Origin: an uncultured Bacteroidales bacterium
Lineage (GTDB): Bacteria > Bacteroidota > Bacteroidia > Bacteroidales > Paludibacteraceae
Direction of reading: 5' to 3'
DNA length: 15,102 bases
Assembly: GCA_946184195.1 (NCBI GenBank)
Contig: CAMHEP010000025.1
Location: forward strand, 1-15,102
Shown: one piece after another, positions 9,248-15,102 of the stretch
Numbering within the stretch: position 1 is the stretch's first letter
Layout of the letters: the number at the start of each line of letters is the position of its first letter
The notes under the pieces: model-generated
Seen by the model: the letters and a program-made list of their open reading frames with translations, nothing else
Told to the model about the DNA's origin: nothing
Database searches by the model: none
Made by a program: the position numbers and the translations under genes

Positions 9248-9660
9248 TTCTCCACATTAAGGGTGACGGGGATGGTGATGGGTTGAAAATTCCAGTTAGG
9301 ATATTCCAATCGTCCCCAAAAATAAATACGTACTTCGCCTGCTTTACTCAAGCCAATCTTAGAGCTGGTGAACAGGACATCCCCGTTCACCAATTCCGGT
9401 TCACAGAAGTCTGCCGTATAATTAGGGTCAGAGCCCCACCACGACGTGTAGAACCAATAAGTAGCAGCCTTGAGCGACGGATCCCCATCCGTGAGACGCT
9501 TGATGGAGCAGACCACGGTATCACCGACATGGTAGACGGACTGCTGAGGCGTAAGGGTGATAGCACTGAACTCAGGCAAGGTCACTCCCCCACTCTTTTT
9601 GCATGCACTGAAGAATACGCATGCGATAAACGCAAACGCAATGAATAAGTATTTTCTCAC
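9244..9660 (-). CDS. Small aromatic-rich lipoprotein of unknown function
   Basis: This is a 138-residue protein starting at GTG 9658-9660; no in-frame ATG would preserve the signal peptide. The N-terminus (MRKYLFIAFAFIACVFFSACKK) is a lipoprotein signal with Cys20 in the lipobox, followed by Lys-Lys and Gly-Gly. The mature part reads like one or two small beta-sandwich units (SAITLTPQQSVYHVGDTVVCSI; ITIPVTLNVE at the end). Two exposed-looking aromatic clusters stand out: TYWFYTSWWGSDPNY and YFWGRLEYPNWNF. Lipoproteins beside SusC/SusD often bind ligand at the surface (SusE/F-like), and such clusters would suit carbohydrate or ring stacking, but no named family is recognised. The stop overlaps the susC start by 4 nt, so the two are probably made together. 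It could instead be an accessory subunit of the SusCD complex. Confidence 0.8.
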   Translation of the reverse strand: MRKYLFIAFAFIACVFFSACKKSGGVTLPEFSAITLTPQQSVYHVGDTVVCSIKRLTDGDPSLKAATYWFYTSWWGSDPNYTADFCEPELVNGDVLFTSSKIGLSKAGEVRIYFWGRLEYPNWNFQPITIPVTLNVEK

Positions 9661-9694
9661 TGTTTCAAGTATTTATGAGGTTATACGTATCCTT

Positions 9695-9847
9695 TTAATC
9701 GCCGCCCCCGGCATACTCGGGATCAGCCACCAAAGAGGGGTTGATACCGAGTTGCGGAGTCGTAGAGATAGATGACGCTGACAGCAAGGACGTGGAATGT
9801 AACACACGATATTCCATCGTCACGGGTTGCTCATAGATTCGTTTCAT
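9695..9847 (-). CDS. Small (50-residue) conserved-looking peptide of unknown function
   Basis: The ATG at 9845-9847 gives MKRIYEQPVTMEYRVLHSTS... and the protein ends EYAGGGD. The frame stays open further upstream, but this start fits the usual MK-x-x-Y-x-x-P opening of short Bacteroidales proteins I recall from similar loci, which have no assigned function. There is no signal peptide, membrane segment or Cys. The body is Ser/Thr-rich and the end is Gly-rich and acidic. It sits 43 nt after the large beta-helix gene and 34 nt before the lipoprotein gene, in the same direction, as expected of an operon member. The weakness is its length: coding status rests on context and pattern rather than on a recognisable domain. 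Confidence 0.6.
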   Translation of the reverse strand: MKRIYEQPVTMEYRVLHSTSLLSASSISTTPQLGINPSLVADPEYAGGGD

Positions 9848-9890
9848 GATATAAAGGTTATAGCGTGTTAATAATTTAAGAGAGGCTCTA

Positions 9891-12800
9891 TCAGCGCAGT
9901 TCCTGTCCAAGGGCATTCATAACATGCCCGTCACGCTCGATGACAAGCTGTCCGTTGCGGATAGATTTAGTCCACTTGCCGGATACGGCAGCAGCATCGA
10001 TGGCAGTAGGTGTTTGCGGTTCGTGGTGAATAGCCAAGGTGCGCAGACGTGCCGACGGAGCCGGTGTAACATAAGCAGGAACCTCGCTGAGCAGGAGGTA
10101 TGCTCTATTACCGGACAGTTCGACCGCTACAGCGGAAGAAGTAGACTCGTTGTAAGTCTGACGGAGCTCATTATCCTGAATGATATACTTACCTGCTCCA
10201 CTGACAGTTGTTCCGGTTATAGTACCGTACAAGCCATTCTCGCTTGAAGCCTCAGCAGCGTCACCGAGCGCCACATATCCGAAGCTGACATGGTCAGCAG
10301 ATGCCTCGAAATAGTAGGGTTTACCTGCCTCCATCTCATCGATTTGCTCCAGGATCACGCCATTACCATCCTCGCTGAGTGAGAGGACACGGTAAGGCGT
10401 GCAGCCGATGATATCAGCCGCACTCACAGCATAAGGAAGACAAATAGTACCGTAGTTACCACTGACGACATCACGCTCGTAGGTAGTCATTGAGACTACA
10501 TCAATAGCGAGGGTGGCGTCCGCCGTGATAACGGGCAGGGTGAATTGTCCCTCAGCGTCAAAGGTCAATGCCACGCCATTGAGGGTGATAGCCGACAGGT
10601 AATAGCCTTCAGCAGGAACAGCCTGAGCCGCAGCGGTATAGCCCTTGGGGATAGAAAGGTTGCCAGCCTCGCGAATACCTCCCCCGAGGGTGAGAGTTAG
10701 GTGTTCGTAGTCAATAGCGAGCGTGACTGCATCCTGCTCATAACATCCCATGTCAACGATTGAACCTTTAACACGTGCCTCTCCACTGAGGTCCAATGTA
10801 ATGCCATACGTTGAAGCAATGTCATTGCTACCTTTATTAAACATCGGTGACAATCCTGTCAAACGATAATCACCATTCTCCGGGTCTGAGAAGTGAGGAG
10901 CCAGTCCCACTTGAGAATTATCACTACTATCTACATATTCGTCATCCTCATCGTTACTCATACTGAGTTTGATACCGTTGGTAGTGTTTTGATGAGCAAA
11001 GGCATTGTAGACACGGTTGGCAGCAGCATAATGGCTGATATAGTATATTTGAGCCTCCTGTGCTACATCTTGATGCTTATTTCCCCAAATGACATTGTTC
11101 GCCAATTTAGTGCCATTGTCGGCTGTAGCACCGCAAGACAAACCACACTTAGAGACTGTAGCATCTGCTTTCTGCTGATTGTTACCAACTATCGTACAAC
11201 CAATCACGTCAGAATTGGCAAACTCAATACTTACTCCACCTATTTCACCGACGGCAGTATTGTTCACTATCAAACTATTAATCAGTTGACCTTTACCATA
11301 CATACGGACACCACCAGTATTGTGTCCACTTGTATTACCACGAACGATGCAGTTTACCATACGACCTGTATGCATGTGGGCACCACCTCCGGCATTGTTA
11401 GTAGTAGAGTTATTCTCTATGATTGAGTTTTGAATCGTACCCTTGATACGAACACCACCACCGTGTGTAGCAGTATTACGACGAATAATACAATCGTCAA
11501 TTAGGATATCTGTATTGGCAGCCACGGAGTTATTACCAACGCCACCACCCATGCATGTTCCGCTATAGGTAAAAGTGTTATCTTGGATGATACAATGTTT
11601 CACCTGACCATTCTTGCACAACCAAACACCGGCACCACCTTGGTCAGTAAGCATAGACGTTAGCTTTCCGTTTTGTATGGTCAAATTCTCCCATACGGTG
11701 AGCATTGAGAAGTCCGCCTGTTGATTAACCACACGTCCTGCTGCCTGTGCATCGAGGATGGTGGCATAGTCGGTCTGCGCAGTGAAGTCGCTGTTCCAAC
11801 CACCGGAGACATTGACGCCATTCTTCATTGTGAAGTTACCGTAATACGTTCCAGCCTCCACAAAGACGGTATCACCAGGAGACGTGGCATCAATAGCTTC
11901 CTGTAAGTCTTCATCTGGGTGCACGTAGTTGTCTACGAGAACAGGATGTTGGAACTCGAAGCACCCCATGTCAATAGCAGAGCCGGACACACGCGCGTTA
12001 CCGGCAAGATCCAGCGTACCCACTACACTATTATCTAAGCCGGCATCCACGAGAGAAGAATTCTCCAATAAGGTGTAGTCACCGTTTGCAGCATCCGTGA
12101 AGCCCGGGTCGGTATCCTTATCGAGTAGGATGGTACTTGTACCATACGTACTGGGACGAACAACAGCATTATTTAGGAAATTGGCAGCAGCATATTGGTT
12201 ATAATTACCATTGATTTGCAATTGGTCCGTTTGAGCCGCACCATTAACCGTATTACCCCATACAATATTATTGACGAATTTTGCAGCTGCAGCAACATTC
12301 AGATGCACACCACAACGAGCTGCTTCACTTGAAGATTCCTGAGTGTTGCCTACAATCACGTTGTTATAAACCAAGTGAGCAACGTTATTTGCCAACTGTA
12401 ATCCGCCGACTGTATTAGTGGCATGATTGCCCACGATAAGGCAGTTAGCCATCGTGCACGCTTTGGTACCGGTGATGCGTACACCTCCTGTGTCCTTACC
12501 TGTATTATTACGAACGATACAATTATACATCGCTCCACCATAGTGAATTTGTACACCTCCGCAGGCATTAAGAGATGTGCTATTATTCTCAATTAAGGAA
12601 TTTTGTATTACGCCGCATATACGGACACCACCGGCATGAGATGCTGTGTTGCCACGGATGATACAATCGTCCACAAGGACCGAAGTGGTATAGCCGTTCT
12701 CATAAACACCACCTCCACTGGCCTCGCCTGTTGTAGCATCGAAGAGGTTATTTTGGATAAGGCAGTGTTTGACTTGTCCTTTGTCGCATAGATAAACACC

Positions 12801-13169
12801 CGCACCGGCTTTATCAGCCTGCGCCGCAGTGAATTTTCCGTTTTGAATTGTTAGGTTCGACCAAACAGTGAGCACGGAAAAAGCAGCGGGTTGATATACG
12901 ACGCGGCCGGAAGCTTGTGCATCGAGGATAGTGGCATAATCGGTCTGCTCGGTGAAGGTGCTGTTCCAGCCACCGGAGACGTTGACGCCTTCCTTCATCG
13001 TGAAGTTGCCATAATAGGTGCCTGCCTCGACATAGACAGTTGTTCCTGACTCAGCGGCATCAATAGCTGCCTGAAGTTCTGTTCCCGACATGCCAGACGT
13101 GACTTGTGTCTGAGCGTTGAGAGTAGCGCAAGCAACGAGGCTAAGCGCAAAAGATAGAAGTTTTCTCAT
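9891..13169 (-). CDS. Large secreted two-module right-handed beta-helix protein with T9SS-like tail
   Basis: This is a 1092-residue protein starting at ATG 13167-13169. The signal peptide is 1-20 (MRKLLSFALSLVACATLNAQ). Two homologous beta-helix modules follow, ~26-405 and ~416-809, offset by exactly 390 residues. Each opens with a cap (TVYVEAGTYYGNFTMK, then VSGGWNS-F-x-QTDYATILDAQ), continues through turns such as HCLIQNN, DDCIIRGNTA and NCIVRNNTG, and closes with a choice-of-anchor motif (LDLAGNARVSGSAIDMGCFE; LDLSGEARVKGSIVDMGCYE). Residues ~810-1060 are beta-rich with no recognised domain (GTICLPYAVSAADI...MEAGKPYYF), a type seen in surface proteins of this phylum. The last 29 residues end NALGQELR and match the end of the 545-residue protein, suggesting T9SS export. 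Role is unknown: adhesin or ligand-binding scaffold is most likely; lyase or hydrolase activity is not supported by any visible catalytic motif. It is the first gene after the anti-sigma factor, so probably a prime target of this regulon. Confidence 0.9.
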   Translation of the reverse strand: MRKLLSFALSLVACATLNAQTQVTSGMSGTELQAAIDAAESGTTVYVEAGTYYGNFTMKEGVNVSGGWNSTFTEQTDYATILDAQASGRVVYQPAAFSVLTVWSNLTIQNGKFTAAQADKAGAGVYLCDKGQVKHCLIQNNLFDATTGEASGGGVYENGYTTSVLVDDCIIRGNTASHAGGVRICGVIQNSLIENNSTSLNACGGVQIHYGGAMYNCIVRNNTGKDTGGVRITGTKACTMANCLIVGNHATNTVGGLQLANNVAHLVYNNVIVGNTQESSSEAARCGVHLNVAAAAKFVNNIVWGNTVNGAAQTDQLQINGNYNQYAAANFLNNAVVRPSTYGTSTILLDKDTDPGFTDAANGDYTLLENSSLVDAGLDNSVVGTLDLAGNARVSGSAIDMGCFEFQHPVLVDNYVHPDEDLQEAIDATSPGDTVFVEAGTYYGNFTMKNGVNVSGGWNSDFTAQTDYATILDAQAAGRVVNQQADFSMLTVWENLTIQNGKLTSMLTDQGGAGVWLCKNGQVKHCIIQDNTFTYSGTCMGGGVGNNSVAANTDILIDDCIIRRNTATHGGGVRIKGTIQNSIIENNSTTNNAGGGAHMHTGRMVNCIVRGNTSGHNTGGVRMYGKGQLINSLIVNNTAVGEIGGVSIEFANSDVIGCTIVGNNQQKADATVSKCGLSCGATADNGTKLANNVIWGNKHQDVAQEAQIYYISHYAAANRVYNAFAHQNTTNGIKLSMSNDEDDEYVDSSDNSQVGLAPHFSDPENGDYRLTGLSPMFNKGSNDIASTYGITLDLSGEARVKGSIVDMGCYEQDAVTLAIDYEHLTLTLGGGIREAGNLSIPKGYTAAAQAVPAEGYYLSAITLNGVALTFDAEGQFTLPVITADATLAIDVVSMTTYERDVVSGNYGTICLPYAVSAADIIGCTPYRVLSLSEDGNGVILEQIDEMEAGKPYYFEASADHVSFGYVALGDAAEASSENGLYGTITGTTVSGAGKYIIQDNELRQTYNESTSSAVAVELSGNRAYLLLSEVPAYVTPAPSARLRTLAIHHEPQTPTAIDAAAVSGKWTKSIRNGQLVIERDGHVMNALGQELR
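11581..11913. repeat. Second copy of the beta-helix N-cap module (nucleotide-level duplication)
   Basis: This segment of the large beta-helix gene aligns without a net gap to 12751-13083 at a fixed offset of 1170 bp (390 codons). Sub-blocks such as the one encoding SGGWNSDFTAQTDYATILDA remain clearly similar in DNA as well as protein, so the duplication is internal to the gene and fairly recent or kept similar by recombination. Confidence 0.8.
12751..13083. repeat. First copy of the beta-helix N-cap module
   Basis: Partner of 11581-11913. It encodes the first TVYVEAGTYYGNFTMK and SGGWNSTFTEQT cap and the first turns through HCLIQNN. Base differences are scattered and largely at third codon positions, consistent with selection on the protein. 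Confidence 0.8.
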
Positions 13170-13193
13170 GATTTTAGGTGTTAATAATAGGGT

Positions 13194-13221
13194 TAGTTGA
13201 TATAGTTGTAAAGTAGTTGAT
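13194..13221. promoter_or_regulatory. Three phased TAGTTG elements upstream of the large beta-helix gene (candidate operator or promoter region)
   Basis: TAGTTG occurs at 13194, 13203 and 13214 on the plus strand (CAACTA on the coding strand), 9 and 11 bp apart, about one helical turn. The outer two extend to TAGTTGAT. They lie 25-52 bp before the ATG of the beta-helix gene, in the 88-nt gap after the anti-sigma gene, the widest gap in the cluster. A site for the cognate sigma factor or another regulator is possible, but no promoter consensus could be matched with confidence. Confidence 0.35.
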
Positions 13222-13257
13222 TTTCACACATAGAGCCGATATCCATAAGAAGGCCGT

Positions 13258-14241
13258 TTACTGGCGCTTACGAGGATAAACGAATACACTCGTGTCACCA
13301 TCGACATAATAACTAATGTTCGATGCCAAGCATAGCACATCCAACACATTACGCAGTGAAGAACGCCCCAAGTAACCCGAGAAGCGCTCCGTCTTGATGA
13401 CTACAGAGATATTATAATTACGGGACAACTCCGCTGCTATTTCCTCCAAGGTCTGATTGTTATACCGAATTTCTCCATGTAGCCACAAGGTATAATCCGA
13501 GGCAGGTACGATATGCTTGCTGAACGCCAAGGTCTGCCTATCAAAGAGCACACGGCTATTAGGTTCCATGGTCAGGTTAGACTCGTTCGTCGAGACACGC
13601 ACCTTCCCTTCGCTCAGCACCACGGCGATATTATCCTCTGCCTCGTAGTTGCGCACATCGAACGCTGTTCCCAGACACTCCACCTTTAAATCCCCGGCAT
13701 GTACGACGAAGGGATGCTTCTCGTCCCTTGCCACATCGAAAAACGCCTCACCCACTATATCCACACGACGTTCTCCGTGTTCCGACATCGTATTATACCG
13801 CAATGTGGTCAGCGCGTTAAGGGTCACCTCTGTTCCATCCGGCAGAGTCAGACGTGAGTGTTCACCCATCCCCGTTGTGACCACTATATCGCCCATCGCT
13901 ACGGGAGCAGGAGTAGCCACACGACTATGGTTATACCACCACCATCCGCCCCAGGAACAAATACCGACAACACCCACTAAACAAGCGGCTATACCCATAT
14001 GGAACAAACGACGCCATAGCCGCCTATGACCCAAAGGGAAAGACTCAGTGATATGCTCAGCCTCAAGGATATTAGTCAAGACACGCTGTTTGACGGGTTC
14101 GGGCATCGTATCGTCGGCAAACTCCATATCTGCGCGAAGCCATCCCTCCACACGACTATCCGAGCGCAACGAGTCCAACAACTCCGTACGCTCCGTATCC
14201 GAGACTTCGCCGTTGAGATATTTTTCTATTAATTCTTTCAT
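13258..14241 (-). CDS. FecR-family anti-sigma factor (inner-membrane, cell-surface signalling)
   Basis: This 327-residue protein starts at ATG 14239-14241. Residues 1-80 are the cytoplasmic sigma-binding part, beginning MKELIEKYLNGEVSDTE as in other Bacteroidota FecR proteins. Residues ~81-104 are the single membrane helix, ending in an unusual Trp-rich edge (SWGGWWWY). Residues ~118-215 are the periplasmic FecR domain (TTGMGEHSRLTLPDGTEVTLNA...GEAFFDVARDEKHPFVV...GTAFDVRNY). Residues ~252-322 are the C-terminal DUF4974/STN-like domain (LWLHGEIRYNNQTLEEIAAELSR). The family holds its ECF sigma factor inactive until a TonB-dependent transporter with an STN domain reports ligand; the SusC here carries such a domain. 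The gene starts 47 nt after the sigma gene stop, so the two are co-expressed. Confidence 0.95.
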   Translation of the reverse strand: MKELIEKYLNGEVSDTERTELLDSLRSDSRVEGWLRADMEFADDTMPEPVKQRVLTNILEAEHITESFPLGHRRLWRRLFHMGIAACLVGVVGICSWGGWWWYNHSRVATPAPVAMGDIVVTTGMGEHSRLTLPDGTEVTLNALTTLRYNTMSEHGERRVDIVGEAFFDVARDEKHPFVVHAGDLKVECLGTAFDVRNYEAEDNIAVVLSEGKVRVSTNESNLTMEPNSRVLFDRQTLAFSKHIVPASDYTLWLHGEIRYNNQTLEEIAAELSRNYNISVVIKTERFSGYLGRSSLRNVLDVLCLASNISYYVDGDTSVFVYPRKRQ

Positions 14242-14288
14242 TCTACACCTTATTATATATATTATATGTACATGCTATTAATGACCTA

Positions 14289-14828
14289 TCACAACTCCGT
14301 CTTGAGTTTAGCACGGAGTTCCTTGAGCGCCAAGGTGATGTGCACCTCGACTGTTTTCTCGCTGATATGTAAGTCAGCGGCGATTTGCTTATTGGTCATG
14401 TGTCTATAACGACTCATGACAAAGACCTGCTGCCGCATGGGCGGCATATTATCGACAATCTGCTTGAGGTAACTCTCCAAGGAGATGGCATCCTGCCTCT
14501 CTATAGACTCAGTGGTTGCCTCCTCATGTCGTTGAAGCATGTATTCCTCGTAAATATACCGTACTGTCTTGTGCTCACAATAGTTGAGGAAGAGGTTCTT
14601 CGCCGTAGAGAACATATAAGACAAGGCCGCATTGTGGTCGTTCATATTATCCCAGTGCTCCCAAAGTCTCATGAAGACAGTTTGAAGTATCTCCTCGGAC
14701 ATCCATGTATCGCCTCCGGACAGACGCATAGCGAAACCGTATATACGGCTTCCGTAGGTGTCATAGAGTTCAAGAAAAGCCTGACGTCTATCTTGAACGG
14801 GTTGTTTATGTTTACGAATTAGTTTCAT
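14289..14828 (-). CDS. ECF-type RNA polymerase sigma factor
   Basis: This 179-residue protein starts at ATG 14826-14828 (MKLIRKHKQP). A longer reading begins at TTG 14858 but adds an unlikely extension and is not used. Sigma region 2 spans ~17-85 (AFLELYDTYGSRIYGFAMRLSGG...EEILQTVFMRLWEH...YMFSTAKNLFLNY) and region 4 spans ~124-174 (MPPMRQQVFVMSRYRHMTNKQIAADLHISEKTVEVH, a helix-turn-helix). Length and architecture fit the Bacteroidota ECF sigma-70 family that works with FecR-type anti-sigma factors, and the next gene is exactly that. It probably directs transcription of the SusC/SusD and beta-helix genes downstream. The start codon lies directly after a perfect 10-bp palindrome, which could mask or regulate initiation. 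Confidence 0.96.
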   Translation of the reverse strand: MKLIRKHKQPVQDRRQAFLELYDTYGSRIYGFAMRLSGGDTWMSEEILQTVFMRLWEHWDNMNDHNAALSYMFSTAKNLFLNYCEHKTVRYIYEEYMLQRHEEATTESIERQDAISLESYLKQIVDNMPPMRQQVFVMSRYRHMTNKQIAADLHISEKTVEVHITLALKELRAKLKTEL

Positions 14829-14830
14829 AA

Positions 14831-14840
14831 GTAGCGCTAC
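14831..14840. promoter_or_regulatory. Perfect 10-bp palindrome GTAGCGCTAC at the sigma-gene ribosome-binding position
   Basis: The palindrome ends two bases before the sigma ATG, where a ribosome-binding site would sit. It could be an operator half-site or simply chance. No purine-rich Shine-Dalgarno sequence is seen, which is common in Bacteroidota. Confidence 0.3.
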
Positions 14841-14861
14841 ATTTATAAGACAAGTCAACGC

Positions 14862-14880
14862 GGGGAATCCCCTAATGGGG
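14862..14880. repeat. Overlapping inverted repeats GGGG-CCCC-GGGG upstream of the sigma gene
   Basis: Four G (14862-14865), four C (14869-14872) and four G (14877-14880) allow two mutually exclusive small hairpins with 3- and 4-nt loops. The element sits between the upstream terminator and the sigma gene start, where a promoter or leader is expected. Its function is unknown. Confidence 0.4.
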
Positions 14881-14884
14881 AGAT

Positions 14885-14917
14885 AAAAAAAAGCGTGCCT
14901 TGTGACACGCTTTTTTT
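14885..14917 (-). terminator. Intrinsic terminator of the right-hand gene
   Basis: The stem is GCGTG (14893-14897) with CACGC (14906-14910) around an 8-nt loop. It is flanked by eight A on the left and seven T on the right, which read as a U-tract in either direction. It lies 50 nt after the stop of the minus-strand gene at 14968 and separates that gene from the sigma-led cluster. Confidence 0.85.
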
Positions 14918-14967
14918 AATGTTTCGCAGCAGAGCCGCAATTGATATAATGGTGAAACTACATTTAA

Positions 14968-15102
14968 TTAGTGGCGCTCGGGACGTGGACCACGACGTTC
15001 GGGGCGGGGACCGCGGTCACCACGCTCGGGACGGTCTCCACGCGGCTGACGAGCAGGACGCTCGGGCTCGACATAGTCAGCAGGTTTCTCTTTGAGAGCA
15101 CG
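14968..15102 (-). CDS. C-terminal end of an unidentified protein with an Arg/Pro/Glu/Gly-rich tail (partial)
   Basis: The last 44 codons are present before TAA (14968-14970); the 5' end lies beyond the right edge. The visible protein begins RALKEKPADYVEPERPARQ and then becomes low-complexity, with repeated RPER, RGDR and GPRPER blocks, ending RPERH. Such basic, disordered tails occur on Bacteroidota RNA-binding and translation-related proteins, including helicases and pseudouridine synthases, but 44 residues are too few to name the gene. It is followed by its own terminator, so it is not part of the sigma-led operon. Confidence 0.75.
   Translation of the reverse strand, partial: RALKEKPADYVEPERPARQPRGDRPERGDRGPRPERRGPRPERH

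Noticed and set aside
10893..11426. 177-codon open frame on the plus strand
   Set aside because: It is antisense to the repetitive beta-helix; the Thr/Ile-rich product is a mirror of the Asn/Gly/Val codons of the real gene.
9891..13169. Polysaccharide lyase or pectinase assignment for the large beta-helix protein
   Set aside because: The fold is shared by those enzymes, but no catalytic signature of a named lyase or GH28 family could be identified by eye.
14829..14858. TTG-initiated N-terminal extension of the sigma factor
   Set aside because: The extension would consist of ten residues unlike sigma N-termini; ATG 14828 gives a normal ECF start.

Overview
The window is a single, compact minus-strand gene cluster from a member of the Bacteroidota, almost certainly the order Bacteroidales. 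The evidence is a SusC-type TonB-dependent transporter next to a SusD-type lipoprotein, a Bacteroidota-style ECF sigma factor with a FecR-family anti-sigma factor, and exported proteins ending in a short tail that resembles the type IX secretion (T9SS) sorting tails of this phylum. Genus cannot be fixed from the sequence.

Layout in the direction of transcription (right to left). At the right edge is the end of an unrelated gene with an Arg/Pro/Glu/Gly-rich tail (14968-15102), closed by an intrinsic terminator (14885-14917). A regulatory pair follows: ECF sigma factor (14289-14828) and FecR-like membrane anti-sigma factor (13258-14241). An 88-nt gap containing three phased TAGTTG elements leads to a 1092-residue secreted beta-helix protein built from two tandem ~390-residue modules (9891-13169). 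Next come a 50-codon small ORF (9695-9847), a 138-residue aromatic-rich lipoprotein (9244-9660), SusC with an N-terminal STN signalling domain (5741-9247), SusD (3898-5727), a second secreted beta-helix protein (2238-3875), and a secreted endonuclease/exonuclease/phosphatase (EEP) domain fused to another beta-helix, cut by the left edge (1-2232). Gaps from the large beta-helix gene onward are 5-43 nt, with one 4-nt overlap, so these genes are probably one transcript.

Inferred working model: SusC and SusD bind and import a ligand. The STN domain reports occupancy to the FecR protein, which releases the sigma factor to transcribe the locus. The three beta-helix proteins are exported to the surface or medium to bind or process the ligand. 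No glycoside hydrolase and no recognisable polysaccharide-lyase catalytic signature is visible. The only predicted enzyme is the EEP domain, whose catalytic motifs all appear intact. This makes the locus unlike a standard polysaccharide utilisation locus and suggests a phosphodiester- or phosphoester-containing target (nucleic acid, phospholipid or phosphorylated glycan), or a surface adhesion system. That last step is a hypothesis.

No tRNA, rRNA, CRISPR array, insertion sequence or origin was seen, and no gene-free stretch exceeds 300 bases.
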